This document shows positions 17,012 through 24,862 of a DNA stretch of 64,000 nucleotides, one piece after another. The stretch comes from CFX2 sp014338005 (GTDB taxonomy: Bacteria; Chloroflexota; Anaerolineae; Aggregatilineales; Phototrophicaceae), in assembly GCA_030263555.1 (NCBI GenBank), contig SZPE01000002.1:62001-126000 (forward strand), read 5' to 3'. Position 1 is the first letter of the stretch, and every line of letters starts with the position of its first letter. A program made the position numbers and the translations under genes. The notes below the pieces were generated by a model. The model was not told the DNA's origin, searched no databases, and worked only from the letters and a program-made list of their open reading frames with translations.

Positions 17012-17743
17012 ATGCCCTTGATGTTCACCCTCGACCGGCAGGAGCGCGTGCGGCAGCGATACAAGGCCATGAAACCCGGCTATCGCCCCGCGCTGGAAAT
17101 CTATAAAGCACTCATGGACGACCTTGTGAGCGAGGACACGCGGCTGCTGGACGCCGGCTGCGGGCCGGGCGGACTGGTCAAGGAGTACGTTGGGATGGCG
17201 AAGCTGGTGGTGGGGACTGACCGCTACGCCACCACGTTCACACATCTGGCGGAAATCCCCACGCTGATCGAAGCAAGCACAGACGAACTGCCCTACCCCG
17301 CCAACACCTTCGATCTTGTCACCTGTTCGTGGGTGCTGGAACATCTGCAAACGCCGGCAAAGACGTTCGCGGAAGTGGCACGGGTGTTAAAACCGGGGGG
17401 ACGTTTTCTGTTTATCACGCCCAACAAAAACAACTATGTCGTCTGGCTGCGGCGGGTTATCCCCAACCGCCCGGCCAAACGCATCGTTTACCGGATTTAC
17501 GGGCGCGACGAGGAGTTCATCAACCCGACCTACTACCGCGCTAACGGCTACAACGATCTTCACCGGCTGCTGACCGGCGCCGGCTTGCAGGAAGAACGCT
17601 TTGAACACGTCAGCGACCCGTCCTATCTGGCGGTGAATGAGGTGATGTTCCGGCTGAGCGTGCTGGCCGAACGCCTGATTGACGCCGCCTGGCCGCGTGG
17701 GCGCGTGCATCTGGTGGGGCTGTACCGGAAACCCTTCCCCTGA
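17012..17743 (+). CDS. Class I SAM-dependent methyltransferase
   Basis: A 243-residue methyltransferase with Motif I LLDAGCGPGGLVKEY (about residue 47), the acidic residue GTDRYATT after strand 2, FDLVTCSWVLEHL as motif II and ARVLKPGGRFLFITPNKNN as motif III. The layout is that of Methyltransf_11/UbiE-like small-molecule methyltransferases. It is set between the two halves of AtuA in the same direction, so it is probably co-transcribed, but a role in acyl-CoA catabolism is not evident. The substrate is unknown. ATG at 17021 is an alternative start. Confidence 0.85.
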   Translation: MPLMFTLDRQERVRQRYKAMKPGYRPALEIYKALMDDLVSEDTRLLDAGCGPGGLVKEYVGMAKLVVGTDRYATTFTHLAEIPTLIEASTDELPYPANTFDLVTCSWVLEHLQTPAKTFAEVARVLKPGGRFLFITPNKNNYVVWLRRVIPNRPAKRIVYRIYGRDEEFINPTYYRANGYNDLHRLLTGAGLQEERFEHVSDPSYLAVNEVMFRLSVLAERLIDAAWPRGRVHLVGLYRKPFP

Positions 17744-17772
17744 ATTGAGGGTATTTCTTAGGAGATAATCCT

Positions 17773-18081
17773 ATGGTGAAACGGCTGTATGATCTGGCTT
17801 ACGGGCGCGCGGGCGACAAAGGCAACATCGCCAATATCAGCGTCATCGCGCGTTCGCCGGAAGCATATAAGGAAATAAAAGCGAAGCTGACGGCAGAACG
17901 GGTGAAAGCACATCTCGGTGATCTGGTCAAAGGCCGTGTGGTGCGCTACGAACTGGACAATATCGAGGCGCTCAACTTCGTGTGTTACGAGGCGCTGGAT
18001 GGCGGCGCGACGCGCTCGCTGCGGATTGACCCGCTCGGCAAGTCATTGGCCGGGGCGCTGCTGTACATGGAATGGGAATGA
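17773..18081 (+). CDS. AtuA-like C-terminal domain protein
   Basis: A 102-residue protein matching the small C-terminal domain of AtuA proteins: LYDLAYGRAGDKGNIANISV at the start, then YELDNIEALNFVCYEALDGG and LRIDPLGKSLAGALL. In many bacteria it is fused to the DUF1446 domain; here it is free-standing and preceded by its own AGGAGATAATCCT-type leader, so it is expressed separately. Presumably the two AtuA parts assemble post-translationally. Confidence 0.8.
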   Translation: MVKRLYDLAYGRAGDKGNIANISVIARSPEAYKEIKAKLTAERVKAHLGDLVKGRVVRYELDNIEALNFVCYEALDGGATRSLRIDPLGKSLAGALLYMEWE

Positions 18082-18089
18082 AGACAAAA

Positions 18090-18158
18090 GCGTAACCCGG
18101 AGGCGCAGAGGCACAGCGATAAAGCCGGCGGCGAAAACCCTTTGCGTCTTTGCGTTAT
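18090..18158. repeat. Possible dispersed intergenic repeat
   Basis: The 115-bp gap between the AtuA C-terminal gene and the hydratase gene contains GGAGGCGCAGAGGCACAGCG and TTTGCGTCTTTGCG, word patterns that recur as dispersed intergenic repeats in many bacterial genomes. Only one copy is seen in this window. Confidence 0.25.
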
Positions 18159-18196
18159 ATCTGTTTAATATGTTTTTTCCAAAAGGATTTATTGCT

Positions 18197-18985
18197 GTGG
18201 ACACAGTTTTTGAAACACTTATCGTTACCCTGTCCCCGCCTTTTGCGTATATCACCTTAAACCGGCCCGAAGTCAAAAACGCCATGAACGCCCAGATGGT
18301 GACTGATTTGATCGCCATATTCGAGGCGCTGCGCGAAAACCGCGACGTGCGCGCGGTGGTGCTGTCCGGCGCGGGTGGCACGTTCTGCGCCGGCGGGGAC
18401 ATCAAGGAACTGGCGGCGGCACTCCAGGGCGGCGAGGTGGACGCCATGCAGGACGCTTCGACCCTCGATCATCTGCTGCGGCTGGTCAACGAAGCGCCGC
18501 AGGTGGTGATCGCCCGCGTCGAAGGGGCGGCGATGGGCGGCGGCTTCGGACTGGTATGCGTGTCGGACATCGCCATCGCCAGCGCCGACGCCAGAATGGG
18601 GCTGCCGGAGGTGCGGCTCGGCCTTGTCCCGGCGCTCATTTCCCCCTATGTCATCCAGCGTTTGGGGCTGACGCGCGCCCGCGAGCTGATGCTGACCGGA
18701 CGGCGTTTTGACGGGGCGGCGGCGGCGGCTTACGGCATCGTGCAGGAAGCCGTCCCATCGGAGTCGCTTGAAACACGTATAAATGCCATACTGGACGATA
18801 TTCGCCAGTGCAGCCCGGCGGCGCTGGCGGCCTGCAAACGTCTGATCTTCGCCGTCATGGACAATCCACCCGACGAAACCCTGGCCTACCGGGCAAACCT
18901 GTTGGCAGAACTGCGCCGCAGCGAAGAAGGGCTGGAAGGCATGATGGCCTTCGCGCAGAAGCGCAGGCCGAAGTGGGCGGAATAA
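18197..18985 (+). CDS. Enoyl-CoA hydratase/isomerase family protein
   Basis: A crotonase-fold protein of about 262 residues. The oxyanion hole is formed by GGTFCAGGDIKE (about residue 60) and GAAMGGGFGLV (about 110); LPEVRLGLVPALISPYV supplies the region where catalytic glutamates sit in hydratases. It probably hydrates the methylglutaconyl- or isohexenylglutaconyl-CoA made by the carboxylase (LiuC/AtuE roles). The GTG at 18197 is preferred because AAAAGGA lies 10 nt upstream; an in-frame ATG at 18170 lacks a site. Frames further upstream overlap the previous gene and are not protein-like. Confidence 0.87.
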   Translation: MDTVFETLIVTLSPPFAYITLNRPEVKNAMNAQMVTDLIAIFEALRENRDVRAVVLSGAGGTFCAGGDIKELAAALQGGEVDAMQDASTLDHLLRLVNEAPQVVIARVEGAAMGGGFGLVCVSDIAIASADARMGLPEVRLGLVPALISPYVIQRLGLTRARELMLTGRRFDGAAAAAYGIVQEAVPSESLETRINAILDDIRQCSPAALAACKRLIFAVMDNPPDETLAYRANLLAELRRSEEGLEGMMAFAQKRRPKWAE

Positions 18986-19168
18986 AGATAGTGCTGGGGT
19001 ATGAGTGCCGAGAAATGCGTAAAAGACAAAAATGCGCTTCACCCGGTTAATCCTTCAAAAAATGTTATTTGGCCCTTTCAGCGGCCCTAAAGCAACCTTC
19101 AGGCTGCAATTGTTAGCCGGTGGCCTTGAACCCTCGGCGGTATCAAGGGCTTAGAGGAGAAAATCCCA

Positions 19169-20179
19169 ATGGTTTCACCCGTTCCTCCCTATTACCTCCC
19201 GGCGGAAAACCGCTACCAGCAGATGCAGTACCGGCGCAGCGGACACAGCGGCTTGCAGCTGCCGTTGATTTCGCTTGGGCTGTGGCACAACTTCGGCGGC
19301 GTGGATACGCTGGAAAATCAACGCGCCATGCTGCGCCGCGCCTTCGACCTGGGCATCACGCACTTTGACCTCGCTAACAACTACGGCCCGCCGCCCGGTT
19401 CTGCCGAGGAAAACTTTGGCCGCATCCTGCAAATGGACTTCCGCCCGTTCCGCGACGAACTGATTATCTCGACTAAAGCCGGTTATTATATGTGGCCGGG
19501 GCCATATGGCGAATGGGGTACGCGCAAGTACCTGATCGCCAGCCTCGACCAGAGTTTGAAACGTATGGGACTGGACTATGTGGACATCTTCTACCACCAC
19601 CGCCCCGACCCCCATACGCCGCTGGAAGAAACGATGATGGCGCTCGACCAGATTGTGCGGCAGGGTAAGGCGCTGTATGTTGGCGTATCAAACTACAACG
19701 CCGAACAGACGCGCGAGGCGGCACACATCCTGCGTGAACTCGGCACGCCGCTGCTGATTAACCAGGTCATCTACCATATGTTCAATCGCTGGGTCGAGCC
19801 GGATTTGCTGGACACCTGTGAGGAAAACGGCGTCGGGCTGATTTTTTTCTCGCCGCTGGCGCAGGGTTTGCTGACTAATCGCTACCTGAACGGCATCCCG
19901 GAAGATTCGCGCGCGGGCAAACCGAACACATTCCTGCGGCCAGAACACGTCACGGAACGGAATATTGCCAAAATCCGTAAACTGAACGACATCGCGCAGG
20001 GGCGCGGCCAAACCCTGGCGCAGATGGCGCTGGCCTGGGTGCTGCGGCATCCTGCCTCTACATCGGCTTTAATCGGCACGAGTAAGGTAAGCCAAGTAGA
20101 CGACAGCGCGGCGGCGATTCATAACCTGTCGTTCAGCGCCGACGAGCTGCGGGCAGTTGACGCGGTGCTGGCGGAATGA
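19169..20179 (+). CDS. Aldo/keto reductase (YghZ/GpdA-like)
   Basis: A 336-residue NADPH-dependent aldo/keto reductase. The catalytic tetrad is visible: D67 (THFDLANNYG), Y72, K103 (STKAGY) and the histidine of FYHHRPD (143/144). Extra loop GYYMWPGPYGEWGTRKYL and the NNYGPPPGSAEENFG signature are those of the YghZ (L-glyceraldehyde-3-phosphate reductase)/Kv-beta-like group. The C-terminal WVLRHPASTSALIGTSK binds NADPH. GGAGAAAATCCCA precedes the ATG. A link to the surrounding acyl-CoA pathway is possible (carbonyl detoxification) but not shown. Confidence 0.9.
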   Translation: MVSPVPPYYLPAENRYQQMQYRRSGHSGLQLPLISLGLWHNFGGVDTLENQRAMLRRAFDLGITHFDLANNYGPPPGSAEENFGRILQMDFRPFRDELIISTKAGYYMWPGPYGEWGTRKYLIASLDQSLKRMGLDYVDIFYHHRPDPHTPLEETMMALDQIVRQGKALYVGVSNYNAEQTREAAHILRELGTPLLINQVIYHMFNRWVEPDLLDTCEENGVGLIFFSPLAQGLLTNRYLNGIPEDSRAGKPNTFLRPEHVTERNIAKIRKLNDIAQGRGQTLAQMALAWVLRHPASTSALIGTSKVSQVDDSAAAIHNLSFSADELRAVDAVLAE

Positions 20180-20197
20180 ATAAAGAAGAAGCAGCAT

Positions 20198-20214
20198 AAC
20201 CGGAAACCGGCAAC
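20198..20214 (+). repeat. Short dispersed motif, copy 2
   Basis: AACCGGAAACCGGCAAC, one base different from the copy at 15594-15610, again a few bases upstream of a gene start in the same operon. Confidence 0.4.
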
Positions 20215-20228
20215 TGGAAACCATACCT

Positions 20229-22190
20229 ATGATGATCCGCAAACTCTTGATCGCCAACCGGGGCGAAATCGCCTGCCGCATCATTCGCACCTGCCGCGAG
20301 ATGGGCATCTCGACGGTAGCCGTATACTCGGACGCCGACGCGCGGGCGCTGCATGTCGAACGCGCCGACGAAGCGATAGACCTGGGCGCAAGCCCCGCGC
20401 CGGAAAGCTACCTGAACATCGAAAAGCTGATCGCGGCGGCCAAACGCACCGGCGCGGACGCGGTACACCCCGGCTACGGCTTTCTGGCCGAAAACGCCCG
20501 CTTCGCCCGCGCGGTAATTGACGCCGGTTTAATATTCATTGGCCCACCGCCGGGTGCGATTGAAGCAATGGGCAGCAAACGCGGCGCAAAGCTGATGCTC
20601 AAAGGCATCCCGGTCGTGCCGGGTTATCTGGGCGATGACCAGTCCGACGCGCGCCTAATCGCCGAAGCGCAGACCATCGGCTTCCCGATCATGGTTAAAG
20701 CGTCGGCGGGCGGCGGTGGTAAAGGGATGCGGCAGGTGCAGATACCGGATGAGCTGCCCGGCGCGCTGGAAGCCGCCCGGCGCGAGGCGCAGCAAGCCTT
20801 CGGCGACGATACCCTGCTGTTGGAAAAAGTCGTCCAGAACCCGCGCCATGTGGAGGTGCAGATTTTTGGCGATCAGCACGGTAACGTCATCGCCCTGGGC
20901 GAGCGCGAATGCACCATCCAGCGGCGGCATCAAAAAATCATCGAGGAAACGCCCTCAACCGCTCTGACCCCCGACCTGCGCGCCCGTATGTTCGAAGCCG
21001 CGCGCAGCATCGGCACACAGTTAGGCTATTACAGCGCCGGGACGGTCGAATTTTTGGTGGACGACCGCAAGAATTTTTATTTTATGGAGGTGAACACTCG
21101 CCTTCAGGTCGAACACCCCATCACCGAAGAAACGACAGGCTTCGACCTGGTGCGCTGGCAGATTATGGTGGCGGAGGGTTTCCCCCTGCCGGATATGGAT
21201 GTTTACCCCGCCGGCCACGCGATTGAGGTGCGGATTTATGCCGAAGACCCGGCCAACGAATTTTTACCCTCGACCGGGCGCATCCTGCGCTGGCGCGAAC
21301 CTGCCGACGTGCGGGTGGATTCCGGCGTGCGGACGGGCGACGATGTGACCGTCTATTACGACCCGATGCTGGCGAAAGTTGTCGCCTATGGCGAACACCG
21401 CGAGGGCGCGATCCGGCGGCTTGACCATGCGCTGCGCGAGCTGCAATTGCTGGGCTTGCGACACAATATCGCCTTCCTGCGGCGGGTGTTAACCCACCCC
21501 GACCACATGGCCGGAAATATCACCACCACCTTTATCAGCGACCACCCGGAGCTGTTCGCGCCTGATGAGCCGCTTCCGGCGGCGGCGCTGGCAGCGGCGG
21601 CGCTGGCGCGATTTCAGCCCATGCCCTCTGCTTCCAATCCAGACTCTATCGGCGGCCAGCACTGGCGGAACAACCCGAATCGCCCTATCCGGGAACGCTT
21701 CAGACATGAAGGCGTGGAATATGAAGTGTATCTTATGCCATTGGGCGGCGACCGCTGCACAGCCCAGATCAACGAGCAAACCTATGATGTGCGGGTATGG
21801 TCGCGTGTTAACGGCGGCCAGGACATCACCCTGTCGCTGGACGGCCACCGGCAAACGGTAACGGTCGTGCCGGGCGACGGCGAAACCTGGTGGGTGCATC
21901 TCGACGGGCGCAGCGCGGCGCTGATCTGGCTTTCGCCGCTGCCGGAAAGCAAACGCGCAGCCGAAGCAGCCGGCTCGTTACACGCGCCCATGCCGGGGCA
22001 GATTCGCGCGGTGAACGTGCAAGTCGGCCAGCAGGTCGGTGAGGGAGATACACTGGTCATCTTGGAGGCGATGAAGATGGAACACCGTATCAAAGCGCCC
22101 TACGCGGGCGAAGTGACGGCAGTTTATTATCAGGTCGGCCAGTCTGTGCCGGTGGATGCCGTGCTGTTGGAACTGCGTCCATTAGAATAA
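20229..22190 (+). CDS. Acyl-CoA carboxylase alpha subunit: biotin carboxylase plus biotin carrier (MCC/GCC-like)
   Basis: A 653-residue protein. Residues 1-450 are a biotin carboxylase: KLLIANRGEIACRIIRTCRE, VHPGYGFLAENARFA, the ATP-grasp glycine-rich loop KASAGGGGKGMR, ECTIQRRHQKIIEETPS, and MEVNTRLQVEHPITEE. A middle linker (about 480-570) follows, then a C-terminal biotinyl domain with the biotin-accepting lysine in EAMKMEH at about residue 616. This domain order is typical of 3-methylcrotonyl-CoA and geranyl-CoA carboxylase alpha chains. It carboxylates biotin with bicarbonate and ATP and hands it to the beta subunit at 10964-12574. Confidence 0.92.
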   Translation: MMIRKLLIANRGEIACRIIRTCREMGISTVAVYSDADARALHVERADEAIDLGASPAPESYLNIEKLIAAAKRTGADAVHPGYGFLAENARFARAVIDAGLIFIGPPPGAIEAMGSKRGAKLMLKGIPVVPGYLGDDQSDARLIAEAQTIGFPIMVKASAGGGGKGMRQVQIPDELPGALEAARREAQQAFGDDTLLLEKVVQNPRHVEVQIFGDQHGNVIALGERECTIQRRHQKIIEETPSTALTPDLRARMFEAARSIGTQLGYYSAGTVEFLVDDRKNFYFMEVNTRLQVEHPITEETTGFDLVRWQIMVAEGFPLPDMDVYPAGHAIEVRIYAEDPANEFLPSTGRILRWREPADVRVDSGVRTGDDVTVYYDPMLAKVVAYGEHREGAIRRLDHALRELQLLGLRHNIAFLRRVLTHPDHMAGNITTTFISDHPELFAPDEPLPAAALAAAALARFQPMPSASNPDSIGGQHWRNNPNRPIRERFRHEGVEYEVYLMPLGGDRCTAQINEQTYDVRVWSRVNGGQDITLSLDGHRQTVTVVPGDGETWWVHLDGRSAALIWLSPLPESKRAAEAAGSLHAPMPGQIRAVNVQVGQQVGEGDTLVILEAMKMEHRIKAPYAGEVTAVYYQVGQSVPVDAVLLELRPLE

Positions 22191-22307
22191 CATTAGATAT
22201 TACCGAATCGGGGCGTAAGAAGCATTCAGAACGGACATTCTAGGGTAGTATAGATACCGTGTGTTTGCACACATACTGTTTTTATAGTTGACGTTCGAGG
22301 AGGAGTG

Positions 22308-23819
22308 ATGTTTAAGATACCGCTGCGCCGTCCGCGCAGCCTCGCCGTGCTGGTAATTTTCGTTCTGTTATTCGGCACCGTTTTCGGCGTGCAGGCGCAG
22401 GCTAATATCCTGCGGGTGGGGATGGTCGCCCCGCAGGTTCTCGACCCGGCGCTGGGTTCTAATGACCCTGAAATTTTACTTAACCGTTCTCTTTACGACT
22501 ATCTGATCGAAGCCCTGCCCGACAAAAGCATCGTTCCCAACCTCGCCTCCGATTGGACGATCAGCGATGACGGCCTGACCTATACTTTTACGCTGCAATC
22601 AGGCATCACCTTCCACGACGGCTCGTCGTTTTCCTCTGCCGATGTGGTCTACACCTTCAACCGGCTCAAACAAATCCAGTCCCCGGCACTGAACCTGCTG
22701 GGCGAGTTTGAAATCAGCGCGCCGGACGAGTTTACGGTTGTGTTTACGCTTCCGCAGGTGAACGCGGACTTCCTGTATGGCGTGGCCGACCGCTTCGCGC
22801 TGATCGTCAAGGATGGCTCGCAGCCGCCGGACTTTAACGGCACCGGGCCGTTCATGCTCAGCGAGTACCGCGAAGGCGAACGCGCCGTCCTGACCCGCAA
22901 CGACGCTTACTGGAAAGAGGGACAGCCGGCGCTGGACGGCATCGAATTTATCTTCATCAACGACCCCATCACGCAGGTGGATGCGCTTCGCAGCGGGCAG
23001 GTGGATTTCATCTTCAAAATCAGCCCGGAACAGGTGGGCGTGCTGGCAAACGAACCCGGCATCACCGTTATCCAGAAAGCGACCAACCAGCATCCGGTCG
23101 TGCGCCTGCGTACCGACCAGGGGCCGGGGCAGGATGAGCGCGTGCGGCGAGCCTTCAAACTGGCGACCGACCGCGAGGAGCTTAACGAACTGGTTCTGGA
23201 AGGCCAGGGGGTGATCGGCCATAATAACCCCATCGGGCCGAGCTTTGGCGTGTTTTACAACGAAAACACCCAGGAGCCGGCCCACGACCCCGCCGCCGCC
23301 TGCGATCTGCTGGCCGAAGCGGGTTATCCCGACGGTCTGAATATGACGCTGCAAACCATCAACGTCCTGGGATACGATGTGCTGGCGACCGTCCTCCAGC
23401 AGCAGTGGGCGGAAGGCTGCATTAACGTCGAAATCCAGGTCAACGAAGAAGGTTTTTACTACAGCGACGATAACCCCGACAACTGGCTCCAGGCGGAACT
23501 GGGCATCACCGGCTGGGGCGACCGTCCCATTCCGCAGGGGTATCTGACGCAGGCGTATGTGAGCGGCGGCGTTTACAACGAAACCCACTGGTCAGATGCG
23601 GAACTGGACGACCTAGTAGCGCAGGCCGGGATGACCACCGATCAGGACGCGCGCGTGGCGATTTATCACCAGATCGCGGACATCTTCGCAGCGCGCGGGC
23701 CGATCATCATTCCCTGGTTCGCGCCGATTTTTGGGGCCACTCGCAGCAGCGTACAGGGGTTGGAGATGGCTCCGTTCCCCGGCCTGACCGATCTGCGGAC
23801 GGTTTCGCTCTCAGGATAG
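22308..23819 (+). CDS. ABC transporter substrate-binding protein, family 5 (peptide/nickel type)
   Basis: A 503-residue exported protein with an N-terminal signal peptide: basic RRPRSLA, a hydrophobic core LVIFVLLFGTVFGV and a likely cleavage after QA. The mature part matches SBP_bac_5: DPALGSNDPEI, LASDWTISDDGLTYTFTLQ, ITFHDGSSFSSADVVYTFNR, and GTGPFMLSEYREGERAVLTRN. It would capture an oligopeptide, nickel or other solute and pass it to the permeases encoded next. No lipobox cysteine is seen, so membrane tethering must be by other means if the cell has one membrane. ATG 22308 is preferred over GTG 22305; an AGGAGG site is just upstream. Confidence 0.9.
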   Translation: MFKIPLRRPRSLAVLVIFVLLFGTVFGVQAQANILRVGMVAPQVLDPALGSNDPEILLNRSLYDYLIEALPDKSIVPNLASDWTISDDGLTYTFTLQSGITFHDGSSFSSADVVYTFNRLKQIQSPALNLLGEFEISAPDEFTVVFTLPQVNADFLYGVADRFALIVKDGSQPPDFNGTGPFMLSEYREGERAVLTRNDAYWKEGQPALDGIEFIFINDPITQVDALRSGQVDFIFKISPEQVGVLANEPGITVIQKATNQHPVVRLRTDQGPGQDERVRRAFKLATDREELNELVLEGQGVIGHNNPIGPSFGVFYNENTQEPAHDPAAACDLLAEAGYPDGLNMTLQTINVLGYDVLATVLQQQWAEGCINVEIQVNEEGFYYSDDNPDNWLQAELGITGWGDRPIPQGYLTQAYVSGGVYNETHWSDAELDDLVAQAGMTTDQDARVAIYHQIADIFAARGPIIIPWFAPIFGATRSSVQGLEMAPFPGLTDLRTVSLSG

Positions 23820-23827
23820 GCCGCCGG

Positions 23828-23853
23828 TAGGGGCGCAGGGACTTGCGCCCCTA
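23828..23853 (+). terminator. Intraoperon hairpin after the binding-protein gene
   Basis: TAGGGGCGCA and TGCGCCCCTA form a perfect 10-bp stem with a 6-nt loop, 9 nt after the stop codon. There is no T run. Such hairpins after binding-protein genes commonly stabilise that mRNA segment or attenuate read-through; the sequence also resembles the GTAGGGAC-type REP repeats at 46.9-47.3 kb. Confidence 0.5.
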
Positions 23854-23943
23854 CATTCCCATTTTCCCGCCAGAACGTTTGTGCGGCACACTCCGCAGAT
23901 ACGGTATACCCTGTCCCTACATCTGCGACAAGGCTGGCAGCTC

Positions 23944-24843
23944 ATGACCGACGCCCCTCTGACTACCCAACCGCCTCCCTACCTCCCGCGCCTGAAACGT
24001 TATGCACGCACACTGGTTATGACGCTGCGGCAGTTTCGGGCGCGTCCGCTAACGCTGCTGGGGGCCGCTATCGTGGCGCTGTTTTTGCTGCTGGCGATCA
24101 TCGGCCCGCACATCGCCCCCTATCCATACGATGCCATCATCCGGGGCGCGGCGCGTCTGCCGCCCTCCCCCGAACACCCTTTTGGGACCGATCGTTTAGG
24201 CCGCGATGTGTTCAGCCGCGTTTTGTGGGGCGCGCGGGAAATCATCGCCATTCCCGGTCTTGCAACCGGTATCGCGGTTTTTCTGGGGACATGCCTGGGT
24301 ATGTTCCTGGGATACATCGGCGGGTGGGTGGATGAAATCATCTCGCGGGCGCTGGACAGCCTTCTGTCCATCCCGGCGCTGCTGCTGGCGCTGGTGATGC
24401 TGGGGACGATTGGCCCATCGCCGGTCGGCATCGTGATTGTAATCGTGCTGCTGTACATACCGATTGTGACGCGGGTCATCCGCAGCGCCACGCTCAATAT
24501 CCGCAGCAGCGGTTACATCGAAGCGGCGCGGCTGCGCGGCGAGCCGGTGGTTTACATCCTCTTTCGTGAAATCCTGCCGGGTGTGCTGCCGGCGCTGGCG
24601 GTCGAGGGCGCGCTGCGTTTTAGCTATGCCATCTTTTTGACGGCCTCGCTGGGTTTCCTGGGGCTGGGCGTGCAGCCGCCCTCGCCGGACTGGGGACGTA
24701 TGGTTAACGAAGCGCGGGAAAGTTACGCCCGCACGCCCTGGGCGCTGTGGTTTCCGGCGGGCGCGATTGCGGCGCTGGTAATCGGCGTCAACCTGCTGGC
24801 CGATGGCTTACGGCGGATTTTCCGTTATGAAGGACAGGTTTGA
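23944..24843 (+). CDS. ABC transporter permease (DppC/OppC-like)
   Basis: A 299-residue inner-membrane permease with an N-terminal helix (LTLLGAAIVALFLLLAIIG), the DppC-type motif HPFGTDRLGRDVFSRVLWGAR, and the ATPase-contact EAA loop YIEAARLRGEPVVYILFREIL. About six helices in all. It pairs with the DppB-like permease at 26952-27902. The ATG at 23944 gives the usual short cytoplasmic N terminus; a longer frame back to 23881 has no ribosome binding site. Confidence 0.88.
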   Translation: MTDAPLTTQPPPYLPRLKRYARTLVMTLRQFRARPLTLLGAAIVALFLLLAIIGPHIAPYPYDAIIRGAARLPPSPEHPFGTDRLGRDVFSRVLWGAREIIAIPGLATGIAVFLGTCLGMFLGYIGGWVDEIISRALDSLLSIPALLLALVMLGTIGPSPVGIVIVIVLLYIPIVTRVIRSATLNIRSSGYIEAARLRGEPVVYILFREILPGVLPALAVEGALRFSYAIFLTASLGFLGLGVQPPSPDWGRMVNEARESYARTPWALWFPAGAIAALVIGVNLLADGLRRIFRYEGQV

Positions 24844-24862
24844 ACATGCCGGACAAAAGACC

